Of a stretch of 64,000 nucleotides of DNA, positions 34,609 to 43,768 are shown one piece after another. Location: assembly GCA_036676355.1 (NCBI GenBank), contig JAKFDA010000018.1, positions 1 through 64,000 of the forward strand, written 5' to 3'. A program made the position numbers and the translations under genes. The notes below the pieces were generated by a model. It was not told the DNA's origin and made no database searches. It saw only the letters and a list, made by a program, of their open reading frames with translations. The DNA is from ZC4RG42 sp036676355. Its GTDB lineage: Bacteria; Pseudomonadota; Gammaproteobacteria; Burkholderiales; SG8-39. Position 1 is the stretch's first letter, and every line of letters begins with the position of its first letter.

Positions 34609-35928
34609 CTAGCGTAGCGCCTTCACCAGAACTTTCGAACGGCGCTGCCAGTTGTAAAGCGCGCGTTTTTCTTCCGGCAGAATATCGATCGATTCTTCCC
34701 GGTAGCCGCGCTCGATGAACCAGTGCGCGGTGCGTGTCGTCAGCAGGAACAGCCGGTCCATGCCGAGGCGGCGCGCCTGCTGTTCGATCGCCTGCATGAG
34801 TTTCTCGCCATGACCGAGACTCTGGTATTCCGGGCGGATGGCAAGACAGGCGAGCTCGCCCGCGTGCGCTGCGGGAAAGGGGTACAGCGCGGCACAGCCC
34901 ACCACCCGCTGATCGTGCTCGAGCACGGTGAAGCGGCCGATCTCCTGCTCCAGCAATTCCCGGCCCCGGCGCACGAGCGTACCGTCGGCCTCCAGCGGTT
35001 CGATCAATTGCAGGACCCCGCCGACGTCGTCGATGGTCGCGGGGCGGACGCGTTCGAGCTTGTCCGCGGTCACCATGCAGCCCGAACCTTCATGGGTGAA
35101 CAGTTCGATCAGCAGCGCACCGTCGGTCTTGCGGGTGATGACGTGGGCGCGCGGCACGCCGCCGCGGACGGCCTCCACAGCGTGGGAGAGATAGAGGCGG
35201 GTATCGGGCGTCAGTTGAGTCGACGTATCGAGCAGCCGCTGCGCTTCATGCGCCGACAGCTCGGGTGCCGGTTCGTTGTCGGCGTCGTGCACCATTTCAT
35301 CGGTGAAGAAAATCAGTTTGCTGGCCTTCAGGGCTTGCGCAGTGGCGACGGCGACGTCTTCCGTCGACAGATTGAACACTTCGCCGGTCGGGGAATAACC
35401 GATGGGCGAGACGATCACGATGTTGTTGGCGTCGAGGCAGCCGATGATTGCCGGCGCGTCGATCTTGCGGACCATGCCGGTGTGCTGGTAATCGACGCCG
35501 TCGCAGACGCCGATCGGCCGCGCGGTGATGAAATTACCCGACACGGTGTTGATCACGCCGCCGGCCATGGGTGTGTTCGGCAAGCCGAGAGACAGCAGCG
35601 CATCGATCTCCACGCGTAACAGGCCGACCGCCTCCTTCACGCAATCCAGCGCGACGGGGTCGGTGATGCGCAGCCCCTTGTGATAGGCCGACTTGGCGTT
35701 GCGTTGTGCCAGTTGCGATTCGATCTGCGGGCGGGAGCCATGCACCAGCACCAGCCGGATGCCGGCGCTGTGCAACAGATTGAGATCGTGCGCGAGGGCG
35801 ACGAATTGCCCTTCGTCGACCAATTCGCCGCCGAACGCGACGACAAAGGTGCAGCCGCGAAAGGCGTGGAAGAAAGGGGCGACGGAGCGGAACCAGGATA
35901 CGAACTTGTCGTCCGGTAGGGCCGGCAT
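34609..35928 (-). CDS. argA: N-acetylglutamate synthase (kinase-like/GNAT type)
   Basis: First step of arginine synthesis: acetyl-CoA plus glutamate. 439 residues with an amino-acid-kinase domain (about 20-280; FVVAFGGELVDEG, VLVHGSRPQIE, KLIFFTDEMVHD), which binds the feedback inhibitor arginine, and a GNAT acetyltransferase domain (about 290-439; ELACLAIRPEYQSLGHGEKLM contains the acetyl-CoA loop). This is the classical proteobacterial ArgA rather than the bifunctional ArgJ. It leads yggX. Confidence 0.96.
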   Translation of the reverse strand: MPALPDDKFVSWFRSVAPFFHAFRGCTFVVAFGGELVDEGQFVALAHDLNLLHSAGIRLVLVHGSRPQIESQLAQRNAKSAYHKGLRITDPVALDCVKEAVGLLRVEIDALLSLGLPNTPMAGGVINTVSGNFITARPIGVCDGVDYQHTGMVRKIDAPAIIGCLDANNIVIVSPIGYSPTGEVFNLSTEDVAVATAQALKASKLIFFTDEMVHDADNEPAPELSAHEAQRLLDTSTQLTPDTRLYLSHAVEAVRGGVPRAHVITRKTDGALLIELFTHEGSGCMVTADKLERVRPATIDDVGGVLQLIEPLEADGTLVRRGRELLEQEIGRFTVLEHDQRVVGCAALYPFPAAHAGELACLAIRPEYQSLGHGEKLMQAIEQQARRLGMDRLFLLTTRTAHWFIERGYREESIDILPEEKRALYNWQRRSKVLVKALR

Positions 35929-36033
35929 ATCGTTATGTGCAGAGTCCGAGCGGAACGCTAGTCTACCCGCAAGCGCCCGAGCGTTGCGATGGCGAAGACA
36001 AGCGGCGCCGCCGAATGCCTCCGCGCGAGGCGC

Positions 36034-36780
36034 TCAGCAGTCGCCCCACAACGCCTGGATCGCCGCAAGCGCGGCGAGCGGAGCGGTTTCGGTTCGCAGT
36101 ATGCGCGGGCCGAAGCGAACAGCCGTGAACCCGGCAGCAAGCGCAAGCATGTGTTCGTCCGGCGCAAGGCCGCCTTCCGGGCCGATGAGCAGCGTGACGC
36201 GTTGAGGCACGGGTAGCGCGCGCAGATTGAGTATGCCGTCGGGGGAGAGCAGCAGACGTGGCCCATCTTCCGGCAGGCGGGTGAGCAGATCCGTGAACGC
36301 GACGCCCGGCTCCACCGCTGGAATCGTATTGCGCCCGCATTGTTCGCATGCGGCGATCACCACATTCTGCCAATGCATCTGGCGGCGTTCCTGCCGTTCG
36401 TTGGACAGGCGCACGATCGAGCGCGAGGTCACCACCGGTTGAATGACCGCCGCGCCAAGTTCGGTCGCCTTCTGCAACACCAGATCCATGCGATCGCTGG
36501 CGCAAATGCCCTGCAGGAGTCGAACTTCGAGAGGCGATTCGCGGTCGATTACGGTGTGTCGACCGACCTCGGCAAGCGTGGCGCGCTTGCTGATCAGCGT
36601 GAGCGTTGCCTCCCACTCGGTGCCGTCGCCGTTGAAGAATGTGACTGGGTCGCCGACGCGCAGACGCAGCGCCTGTACGTGGCGCGCTGCGCGTTCGGGT
36701 AACTCGATGGTCGCGCCGGGCGACAGCGGGCCGTCGTGGTAGAGGCGCGGAATCCGGCCGGTGGTGGAGATGTCGTTCAT
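36034..36780 (-). CDS. rsmE: 16S rRNA (uracil-1498-N3)-methyltransferase RsmE
   Basis: Methylates U1498 of 16S rRNA in the 30S subunit. 248 residues from the ATG at 36780; a TTG one codon earlier also opens the frame. An N-terminal PUA-like domain (ERAARHVQALRLRVGDPVTFFNGDG) is followed by the SPOUT domain, with the deep-knot SAM site in LLIGPEGGLAPDE and FGPRILRTETAPLAAL. These two motifs identify the family. It is 105 bases downstream of the divergent thioredoxin-like gene's upstream region, and argA lies on its 3' side. Confidence 0.96.
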   Translation of the reverse strand: MNDISTTGRIPRLYHDGPLSPGATIELPERAARHVQALRLRVGDPVTFFNGDGTEWEATLTLISKRATLAEVGRHTVIDRESPLEVRLLQGICASDRMDLVLQKATELGAAVIQPVVTSRSIVRLSNERQERRQMHWQNVVIAACEQCGRNTIPAVEPGVAFTDLLTRLPEDGPRLLLSPDGILNLRALPVPQRVTLLIGPEGGLAPDEHMLALAAGFTAVRFGPRILRTETAPLAALAAIQALWGDC

Positions 36781-36918
36781 CAATTCAGAGCGCGGATGCG
36801 CGCGTGGTCGCGCGTGCGAGTGCTTGCCGTTAATCTTGTGAATTTTCTGATCGAGTGCCGCAGGGGTGCGAGTGCGGGCTACTGTACCTCAGGCGGACCG
36901 GTCTGACGGAGAGAATCC

Positions 36919-37473
36919 ATGGCATTGCAATCATCCAGGGTGTGCGATTTCGGCTGGCGCGCGGTGGATTTCGATTTGCCGGGCGTGGACGGCAGGCGCT
37001 ATACGCTGGCCGACGTGCGTGGCCGGAACGGGCTGCTCGTCATGTTCATCTGCAATCATTGCCCGTACGTCAAAGCCGTGCGCGAGCGCATCGTACGCGA
37101 CTGCACGGATTTGACGCCGCTGGGTGTCGGCGCCATTGCCATCAGCGCCAACGATCCGACCGATTATCCGGAGGATTCGTTCGACAACATGCGCCGGGTC
37201 GCGCAGGAGGCCGGCTTTTCGTTTCCCTACGTGCTCGATGAAACGCAAGCGGTGGCGAAGGCGTATGGCGCGGTGTGTACGCCCGAGTTCTTTGGTTTCA
37301 ACGCGCAGCTCGAGCTGCAGTATCACGGCCGTCTGGACGAATCCGGTCGCGAGGCCAAACCGAATGTGCGGCGTGAACTGTATGAGGCGATGCGTCAGAT
37401 CGCCGCAACCGGTCGCGGGCCGGAAGATCAGGTCGCCGCGATCGGCTGTTCGATCAAATGGATCAAGGAATAG
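36919..37473 (+). CDS. Thioredoxin-fold protein of the AhpC/TSA redoxin type
   Basis: 184 residues, no signal peptide. The motif CNHCPYVK at about residues 35-42 replaces the usual CxxC thioredoxin site; N-H between the cysteines is characteristic of a family annotated as thioredoxin family protein or redoxin-domain protein. Later signatures are GVGAIAISANDPTDYPEDSFDNM, YVLDETQAVAKAYGAVCTPEFFGF and a conserved C-terminal GCSIKWIK. The cytoplasmic partner is unknown. GGAGAG lies upstream of the ATG. It overlaps nothing and is convergent with the DUF1631 gene 30 bases downstream. Confidence 0.9.
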   Translation: MALQSSRVCDFGWRAVDFDLPGVDGRRYTLADVRGRNGLLVMFICNHCPYVKAVRERIVRDCTDLTPLGVGAIAISANDPTDYPEDSFDNMRRVAQEAGFSFPYVLDETQAVAKAYGAVCTPEFFGFNAQLELQYHGRLDESGREAKPNVRRELYEAMRQIAATGRGPEDQVAAIGCSIKWIKE

Positions 37474-37503
37474 CGTACGAACGTCGCCCGGCTTCCCGTG
37501 CGA

Positions 37504-39768
37504 CTATGCCTTCGCGGACTGCTCCGCCACGATGGCGCCGAAGGCGCGATCGATCAACGCTTCCATCTCTTCCACTATGCGGGCTTGGCCTTGTTGCAGC
37601 GCCGCCGCCAGGGTCTCCGGCGAGTATTTGCGCGCACCGGCCGTGGACGTGAACAGCAGGATGGTCTGTTTCGGGCTGACCCACGAAAGCTTGCAGCGGA
37701 CCGGCTCGTCAGCGTCTTCGGTGAATTCCACGATGGCACCCCGCTCCAGGGACTTGGCGGTATGCACCAGCAGATCGTCGACGTCGAATCCGCCGTGCGT
37801 CGCATCGGCCGGATCGACTTCGGCATCATCGGATTCCGTGCCCGCTGCGGCCGCAACGGACGGCGTTTCGGCATCGGGTACCGCCGTATCGCCGGAGCGA
37901 CTCAATGTCTTGGCGTGCCTGACCGCTGCGGTGTGGGTCTGCATCAGCTGGTTGAAAAAAACCTTGCGGGCGTCCGCCGGCATGGCAATGGTGTTCATGC
38001 CGTAAAGCAGTCCCCGCATCAGTTGCGGCAGCAAGCCGGCGAGGCGTTGCACGTCAGCGCTCTTCAGCGGCCCCACGCTCCATATCAACGTCTGCGCAAT
38101 CTCGACCCCTTCGCTCCGTTGCGCCGCGCCCTGATCGTCATCCGAGCGCGCCTGCGCCAGTACGGGCGCCCACCAGTTGTACAGGAATTCGCGTACATAG
38201 CCGGGCGTGTGGCGGGTCAGATGACGACGGATTTCGGCGCGCGCCTCGCTTTCGGCCAGTTGCGCCTCTTCCTCCCGGGCGAGCGTGACCTTGGTCGTTT
38301 CGACGATGTCGCGCTGTGCGTGCGTCGACGTGCCGATGAGCGCTTCGAGCTGTTCGTGCGCCGCCTCGAACACCGCGAGGTCGTCGGCGAACGCGTTGAT
38401 CGCCTGGCTGGTAATGGCGCGCAGGCCGGCGAGAAAATCGGACTCCGCGCTGGTGTCGATTTCGGGATCCTGCGCGGCGCTGGCGATGCGATCCATCAGG
38501 CGACGCATGGGGTGCTGACGGCGCGCGAAGAAGGTGCGATCCAGCAGCGCGGCTTTCACGGCGATGATCTGCAGGCGCGAGATTTCGGCCTTGACGGTGT
38601 CCGGCACATCCTCGTCGTTGAGGATGTAATCGAACACCATGGTCACCAGTTCGATGGTGAGCTGGTCGAGCGGATGGCTTTGGCTGCGCACCTGCTGGTC
38701 GAGCGATGCGAGCCAGTCGATCGGAATGGCGTGCGCGCCGGTTACGGCCATATTGGCTTGCAGGGTCGACAGCGTCGACAGCAGCGCCGGCGTGACTGGC
38801 GTGTCCATGATCTTGTCGAGGTGGTAGCTGCCGGGGTCGGCGAACATGCGCGCGGCCTGCTGCCGTGCGGCGGGCGGTCCGCTCATCACGCCGGCCAGCA
38901 GCGCCGACAGATCGAGCGGCATCGACATTGACATGGCCGGGTTCAGCGGCGCACTCACGCCCATCCCGCTCGCCGGCGCAAGTTGCGAGAGATTCATCAT
39001 CTGGCTGGTATGCATAGCCTGACTGGTGGCGAGCATCTGGCTGAGCCCCATGGGCTGACTGACATCCAGCCGATCCGCGGCGCGCTGCACATGGTGCTTG
39101 ATGCGCGGCAGGACATGATGCGCGATCAGATTCTGGTTGACGTCGGCGTAGACCGTGCCGATACCGGTCGCGACGTAAGGCTGCACGGCGGCCAGCAGGG
39201 AACGCTTGACGGCGAAGTCGCCCGGAATTTTGGCGCAGGCTTGCTTGAGCGCCTTGAATATGGCGTCGGGAGACAGCGGATTACCCTCATCATCGAGCGA
39301 TTCGCGTGCCAGCAGATGACCAAAGCGGGCCTGAATGCCGAGCATTTGATCGGGATCGAGCCGGTTTCTTGTTTTGCGCGCGAGTTCGTTGATGGCCAGG
39401 TCCTCCTCGATCGTGCTGTCGTCGACGAGCGCGAGGCTGTCGATGTCGAGTTCCTGGGATGCCTTCTGCATCGCGCCTGGAGCGTGCGTACGCTGTTCGT
39501 ACAGCTCGGCAAAGCAGCGATCGAAGGTTTTCAGGATTTCCTCGCGATGCGCACGTACTTGCGCCATCGCTTCGAGCAGCACCTGCTGTTCGGTGGCATC
39601 GGCGGCTTCGCCGGCCAGCGCGAAGAGATCGTTTTCGACCTTGCCGAGCGCCTCGGCGATGATTCCACTCAACTTGTTGCATGCCATCGCCTTGCATTGA
39701 CTGAGCAGGGCCTTCGCCGCCGCCGGCGGCCGAGCGCTCTCAGCGGGCTGAGCGAATGACGTGTCCAT
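37504..39768 (-). CDS. DUF1631 family protein
   Basis: Large protein of unknown function, 754 residues. The start at 39768 (MDTSFAQPAESARPP) is preceded by GAGG at seven bases; the frame remains open for another 98 codons upstream without a ribosome site. The body is mostly alpha-helical and acidic, with no membrane segment or signal peptide. The C-terminal 100 residues (RGAIVEFTEDADEPVRCKLSWVSP) resemble the small barrel that in PilZ proteins binds cyclic di-GMP, but the PilZ RxxxR motif is not evident. Residues 236-265 are five tandem hexapeptides of pattern xSQxxx, described separately. No informative neighbours. Confidence 0.85.
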   Translation of the reverse strand: MDTSFAQPAESARPPAAAKALLSQCKAMACNKLSGIIAEALGKVENDLFALAGEAADATEQQVLLEAMAQVRAHREEILKTFDRCFAELYEQRTHAPGAMQKASQELDIDSLALVDDSTIEEDLAINELARKTRNRLDPDQMLGIQARFGHLLARESLDDEGNPLSPDAIFKALKQACAKIPGDFAVKRSLLAAVQPYVATGIGTVYADVNQNLIAHHVLPRIKHHVQRAADRLDVSQPMGLSQMLATSQAMHTSQMMNLSQLAPASGMGVSAPLNPAMSMSMPLDLSALLAGVMSGPPAARQQAARMFADPGSYHLDKIMDTPVTPALLSTLSTLQANMAVTGAHAIPIDWLASLDQQVRSQSHPLDQLTIELVTMVFDYILNDEDVPDTVKAEISRLQIIAVKAALLDRTFFARRQHPMRRLMDRIASAAQDPEIDTSAESDFLAGLRAITSQAINAFADDLAVFEAAHEQLEALIGTSTHAQRDIVETTKVTLAREEEAQLAESEARAEIRRHLTRHTPGYVREFLYNWWAPVLAQARSDDDQGAAQRSEGVEIAQTLIWSVGPLKSADVQRLAGLLPQLMRGLLYGMNTIAMPADARKVFFNQLMQTHTAAVRHAKTLSRSGDTAVPDAETPSVAAAAGTESDDAEVDPADATHGGFDVDDLLVHTAKSLERGAIVEFTEDADEPVRCKLSWVSPKQTILLFTSTAGARKYSPETLAAALQQGQARIVEEMEALIDRAFGAIVAEQSAKA
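38974..39063 (-). repeat. Five tandem 18-base units encoding xSQxxx hexapeptides
   Basis: Within the DUF1631 gene the peptide reads VSQPMG, LSQMLA, TSQAMH, TSQMMN, LSQLAP. Serine-glutamine recurs every six residues and methionine is strikingly abundant (six in 30, with more just after). The DNA units have diverged at the third positions, so this is an old expansion kept at protein level. Confidence 0.85.
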
Positions 39769-39913
39769 ACGCGGGCCTCGAATGTCGCCGGCACGCCGGA
39801 CAGCCGTAGCCGGCAAGGCGTGCATGCGACTGAAATCGTCTTCAACCGGACCCATCCCACGGTAGACGTAACCGCGGGGCCGGCAATGCGTTCGTGTTGT
39901 TCTTGTCTCTGCG

Positions 39914-39938
39914 CCGACTATGCCATGCGCATAGTCGG
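39914..39938. promoter_or_regulatory. Perfect inverted repeat in the DUF1631-FAH gap
   Basis: CCGACTATGC-CATGC-GCATAGTCGG, ten-base arms around five bases, in the 456-base divergent space. No T run follows. Operator or RNA hairpin are both possible. The rest of the gap holds only the FAH promoter listed separately. Confidence 0.5.
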
Positions 39939-40075
39939 ACCGGCGGCGAGCGAGACGGGGCCGTGACATTCCGCACAATTTCCGTGTGCGCCGAGAAAAA
40001 TTCGGATGCCCTTTCGGACTGGCCATTCTGTCCTGGTCATCGCCGAAAAACGGAAGCTTCATGAAATCCGACTGT

Positions 40076-40081
40076 TATAAT
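40076..40081 (+). promoter_or_regulatory. Consensus -10 box upstream of the FAH-family gene
   Basis: TATAAT is a perfect -10, 143 bases before the ATG at 40225. No good -35 is found at 16-18 bases (GAAGCT is the best), so an activator may be required. The long leader carries a small hairpin, AAGG-AAAAAA-CCTT, near 40178. Confidence 0.45.
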
Positions 40082-40224
40082 CGCCGCCACTTGCGGCACG
40101 GGGAAGGAGTCGCGGGTAAAAATCGCCACAGCGCGGTGGGTCTCGAGTAATGAAGGCCGTACGCCGCATCCAATAAGGAAAAAACCTTCCTGCCTACGGG
40201 CGTTCTCCGCACGGGAGCATCGAG

Positions 40225-41076
40225 ATGAAACTGTGCCGCTACGGCAAGAACGGATATGAAAAGCCGGGCATGATCGATTCCCAAGGCCAGTTGCGCGACT
40301 TGTCGGGAGTGATCCAGCGCATCGATCAGGACACGCTGGCGCCGAGAAATCTGGGCAAACTGGCACGCATCCGTCCCGAGTCGCTGCCGCTGGTCCGTAA
40401 CGATCCGCGTTTCGGTGTGCCCTACACGGGCATCAGCAAGTTCATTGGCATCGGGTTGAACTACGTTGATCACGCGGCCGAAGCGGGCCTCAACAGGCCG
40501 CTCGAGCCGATTGCGTTCATGAAAGCGACCACCGCCATCAGCGGCCCGAACGACGACATCGTCCAGCCGAACGGCTCGACCAAACTGGACTGGGAAGTCG
40601 AACTGGGCGTCGTGATCGGTACGCGCGCACGGAACGTCAGCGAAGAAAAGGCGCTTGGCCACGTGGCCGGCTACTGCATCGTCAATGATGTGTCCGAGCG
40701 CGGTTGGCAGTTCTCCACCAGTCAGTGGGACAAAGGCAAGGGCGCCGACAGCTTCGGGCCCATCGGCCCCTGGCTCGTCACGACGGACGAGATTTCGGAT
40801 CCGCAAACGCTGGAATTGATTCTCGACGTCAATGGCGAGCAGATGCAACTGGCCAATACGCGCGATATGATTTTCTCCGTTGCGCACATCGTTTCCCACT
40901 TGAGCCGGTACATGACGTTGTTGCCGGGAGATATCATTACCACCGGTACCCCGGCCGGTTCGGGCATGGGACACAAGCCCGAACCGCTTTATTTGAAGCC
41001 CGGCGATGTGGTGACGTTGGGCATTCAAGGCCTGGGCGAGCAGCGCCAGAAGGTGGTCGCGGCGCCGCAGAGGTGA
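40225..41076 (+). CDS. Fumarylacetoacetate hydrolase family protein
   Basis: Metal-dependent hydrolase or decarboxylase of the FAH superfamily; likely substrates are 2-oxo acids or diketo acids from sugar or aromatic breakdown. 283 residues. The C-terminal FAH domain shows FIGIGLNYVDHAAEAG, the metal-binding glutamates in LDWEVELGVVIG, GYCIVNDVSERGWQ and the loop TGTPAGSGMGHKP. This is closest in pattern to the group annotated as 2-hydroxyhepta-2,4-diene-1,7-dioate isomerase or ureidoglycolate lyase, but the substrate cannot be assigned. GGGAG precedes the ATG. Confidence 0.9.
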   Translation: MKLCRYGKNGYEKPGMIDSQGQLRDLSGVIQRIDQDTLAPRNLGKLARIRPESLPLVRNDPRFGVPYTGISKFIGIGLNYVDHAAEAGLNRPLEPIAFMKATTAISGPNDDIVQPNGSTKLDWEVELGVVIGTRARNVSEEKALGHVAGYCIVNDVSERGWQFSTSQWDKGKGADSFGPIGPWLVTTDEISDPQTLELILDVNGEQMQLANTRDMIFSVAHIVSHLSRYMTLLPGDIITTGTPAGSGMGHKPEPLYLKPGDVVTLGIQGLGEQRQKVVAAPQR

Positions 41077-41142
41077 CAACGCTTGACCGCTGTCAGTCGC
41101 GGCGGCTAGATTGGGCAGTGAAGGGTGTTTAAGACACCGATA

Positions 41143-41170
41143 AAAGGGGTTGGGGGAGCCTGACCCCTTT
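41143..41170 (+). terminator. Hairpin after the FAH gene
   Basis: AAAGGGGT and ACCCCTTT pair perfectly over eight bases with a twelve-base G-rich loop; TGTTGTTT follows. It lies 66 bases after the FAH stop and 30 bases before dadA. It may end the first transcript, leaving dadA on its own promoter. Confidence 0.6.
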
Positions 41171-41199
41171 GTTGTTTCGAAAGCAGGAGCAGAAGCGGA

Positions 41200-42456
41200 A
41201 TGCGAGTGGCAGTTCTGGGCGCGGGTGTCGTGGGAACGACAACCGCCTGGTATCTGGCCCGGGCCGGGCATGAAGTTACGGTCATCGAGCGGCAGGGCAG
41301 CGCCGCACTGGAAACCAGTTTTGCCAACGGCGGGCAGATCTCGGTCAGTCACGCCGAGCCATGGGCCAACCCCACCGCCCCGGCGAAAATTCTCAAATGG
41401 CTGGGCAGGGAAGACGCGCCGCTGCTGTTTCGCTTGCGTGCCGACTGGCGCCAATGGCAGTGGGGGTTGCGGTTCCTGCTGCAGTGCCGCGCCTCGTGTA
41501 CGCGCGAGAACACACGCCGGTTGCTTGCGCTCGGGCTGTACAGTCGCGCGCAACTCGGCGCGCTGCGGGCGGAAACCGGTATTCACTACGATGAATTGAC
41601 GCGCGGCATCCTGCATTTCTATACCGACCAGGCGGATTTCGATCTGGCCGTGTCGCAGGCCGCGCTCATGCGCGAATTGGGCTGCCAACGCGAGCTCATG
41701 ACCCGGGAAGAGTGCGTCGCGATCGAGCCGGCGTTGAAATACGCGGCCGACAAGGTCGTCGGCGCAACGTATACCGCGAGTGACGAATCGGGGGACGCCC
41801 GCAAATTCACACAGGCATTGGCATCCCGGGCGGAAGACAGCGGCGTGCGCTTTCGCTACAACTGTCTCATCAAACGGCTCGAGGCCGAGCGGGGGCGCGT
41901 CGCCAGTGTTGTGGTGGCGGCCGAAAGCGGCACTGAGGAGGCAATCACCGCAGACGCCTATGTGGTTTGTCTCGCCAGCTATTCGCCGTTGCTGCTGCGA
42001 CCGTTGCATGTGCCGGCGCCAATTTATCCGGTCAAGGGCTATTCGATCACGTTGCCGCTCGAGCCGGAGGATGAGGCGCCGACCACCAGCCTGACCGATG
42101 AAGAGCGCAAGCTGGTGTTCTCGCGTCTGGGAGATCGTCTGCGCGTGGCCGGCACAGCGGAACTGAACGGTTACAGCACGAGCATCAATGTCGTTCGCTG
42201 CCAGTCGCTGGTGAAGCGCTGTTTCGAATTATTCCCGCATGCGGGCCAGGCGGAACGTGCCGAATACTGGACCGGGTTGCGTCCCGCCACGCCGAACAAT
42301 CTGCCGCTTATCGGGCGGACGCGTTATCCGAATCTGTACCTCAACACCGGGCACGGCACGCTCGGATGGACACTTTCCTGCGGCTCGGCGAGTGCGCTGG
42401 CCGATCTCATGAGCGATCGACGCCCTGTGCCGAGCTTTCCCTTTCTGACGCACTGA
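41200..42456 (+). CDS. dadA: D-amino acid dehydrogenase
   Basis: FAD-dependent oxidation of D-amino acids, especially D-alanine, feeding electrons to the respiratory chain. 418 residues. The N-terminal dinucleotide site is VAVLGAGVVGTTTAWYLA, followed by the DadA signature ETSFANGGQISVSHAEPWANP, and the C-terminal GLRPATPNNLPLIGRT and NTGHGTLGWTLSCGSA regions bind FAD. No alanine racemase (dadX) neighbour is present, so the in vivo substrate is less certain. A strong convergent terminator follows. Confidence 0.93.
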   Translation: MRVAVLGAGVVGTTTAWYLARAGHEVTVIERQGSAALETSFANGGQISVSHAEPWANPTAPAKILKWLGREDAPLLFRLRADWRQWQWGLRFLLQCRASCTRENTRRLLALGLYSRAQLGALRAETGIHYDELTRGILHFYTDQADFDLAVSQAALMRELGCQRELMTREECVAIEPALKYAADKVVGATYTASDESGDARKFTQALASRAEDSGVRFRYNCLIKRLEAERGRVASVVVAAESGTEEAITADAYVVCLASYSPLLLRPLHVPAPIYPVKGYSITLPLEPEDEAPTTSLTDEERKLVFSRLGDRLRVAGTAELNGYSTSINVVRCQSLVKRCFELFPHAGQAERAEYWTGLRPATPNNLPLIGRTRYPNLYLNTGHGTLGWTLSCGSASALADLMSDRRPVPSFPFLTH

Positions 42457-42459
42457 ATC

Positions 42460-42485
42460 GAAAGGCCGCCGAAAGGCGGCCTTTC
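42460..42485. terminator. Bidirectional terminator, dadA against speDE
   Basis: GAAAGGCCGCC and GGCGGCCTTTC form an eleven-pair stem capped by a GAAA tetraloop, directly after the dadA stop and 24 bases from the end of the opposing gene. Confidence 0.85.
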
Positions 42486-42508
42486 GTCCCGGTGAATGGC
42501 GAGTGCGG

Positions 42509-43768
42509 CTAGGCTGCGTTGGCGGCTCGCTGAGGAGTCGCCCGTGCCGATACGGTGAGATCGCGTACGTAGTTGGGCAGCGCGAACACGGCATGATGGG
42601 TCTGGCCGTTGTAATACTGCAGCTCGTTCACGCCGCGTCTGGTCAGTCGGCTCTCCACTTCGTCGGCCGACAGTGCCAGCGGATCCAGCGTGCTGGAGCA
42701 GCAGGCCATACTCCACAGCGAGCCGTACAGGGGCACGAACACCACGTAGGGCCGCACGATACCGAACACGTTGGCAAGCCGCTCGGTATGCGCGCGTACC
42801 CGTTCCGGATCAGCGACGGGCGAGCCCAGATGCAAGGTGAGCGCGCCCCCGGGTGCAAGCGCCTCGGCGCATTGGCGAAAGAACGACTCCTCGTAGAGCG
42901 CCGTTGCCGGTCCGATGGGGTCCGGCAGATCGAGCACGATGAGATCGTATTTCTCTCTAGTTTCGGCTACGAACTTGAGGCCATCGCCCAGCACCAGCTT
43001 GAGCCGGGGGCTATCGAACGCCCCGCGGTGGATCGATCCAAAATACTGTTTCGCGACATCGATGACCTGTTCATCGAGTTCGACCAGGGTGACCTGCTCG
43101 ATACTCGGATGCTTGAGCAGTTCCTCGCTGGAGCCGCCGTCGCCGCCGCCGATGACCAGCGCTCTTTTCGGCGCTGCATGTGCGATGGCGGCCGGATGGA
43201 TGATGTTCTCGTGATAGTAGAACTCGTCCTTCTCCGAGGTCATGAAGCAACCGTCCAGGCTGAACAACTTGCCGAACTGCGGCGAATCGTGGACTTCCAT
43301 ATCCTGAAAGCGCGTGCGTCGTTCGAGCAGTCGCGCCGACGACCGGATGAAATGGCCGTAATCGGGATTGAGATATTCCAGCATCAATTGGCGATCGCGC
43401 GGCACGTCATGCCGGACATAGTCCTCGGGTTTGAACAGGCGCATGAGATCGTCGACGACCTGCTTCGCCTTCGAGTCGTTATTCTGCGTGTAATTGCAGA
43501 CGTAGACGTCCAGGGTGACGGCGTTGAGTTCGGGCCAGGTGTGGATCGCGACATGCGACTCGGCCAGCACGACACAGCCGGTCACGCCGCCAGGCGCCGT
43601 CGGATCCGCGTCCGTACCTTGAAATTGATGGAATAGATCCCCGAGTACCGTTAAGCCAGCGCTATTAATGCTGTCGAGGCAGAATCGACGCAACGCGTCG
43701 GCATCAGTGAGATGCGCTGCGCTTCCGCGGCAACGGTACAGGTTGGCAACTAGATGCAGACCGTCCAA
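42509..43768 (-). CDS. Fused S-adenosylmethionine decarboxylase-spermidine synthase
   Basis: One frame encodes both steps of aminopropyl transfer. The N-terminal part (about 1-115) is a SpeD proenzyme: GLHLVANLYRC, then AESHVAIHTWPE, in which Ser71 after Glu is the self-cleavage site that becomes the pyruvoyl group, and VYVCNYT with the conserved cysteine. The C-terminal part (about 125-419) is SpeE, with SEKDEFYYHENIIHPA, the nucleotide site VIGGGDGGSSEELLKH and VLDLPDP. There is no in-frame ATG. A TTG at 43768 (DGLHLV follows) with GAGGA ten bases upstream is my choice; another TTG at 43873 would add 35 residues. Cleavage would release a separate alpha chain carrying SpeE. Confidence 0.85.
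   Translation of the reverse strand: MDGLHLVANLYRCRGSAAHLTDADALRRFCLDSINSAGLTVLGDLFHQFQGTDADPTAPGGVTGCVVLAESHVAIHTWPELNAVTLDVYVCNYTQNNDSKAKQVVDDLMRLFKPEDYVRHDVPRDRQLMLEYLNPDYGHFIRSSARLLERRTRFQDMEVHDSPQFGKLFSLDGCFMTSEKDEFYYHENIIHPAAIAHAAPKRALVIGGGDGGSSEELLKHPSIEQVTLVELDEQVIDVAKQYFGSIHRGAFDSPRLKLVLGDGLKFVAETREKYDLIVLDLPDPIGPATALYEESFFRQCAEALAPGGALTLHLGSPVADPERVRAHTERLANVFGIVRPYVVFVPLYGSLWSMACCSSTLDPLALSADEVESRLTRRGVNELQYYNGQTHHAVFALPNYVRDLTVSARATPQRAANAA

Noticed and set aside
40075..42009. 644-codon minus-strand frame over the FAH and dadA genes
   Set aside because: Composition is that of a codon shadow; both plus-strand genes have clear motifs and ribosome sites.
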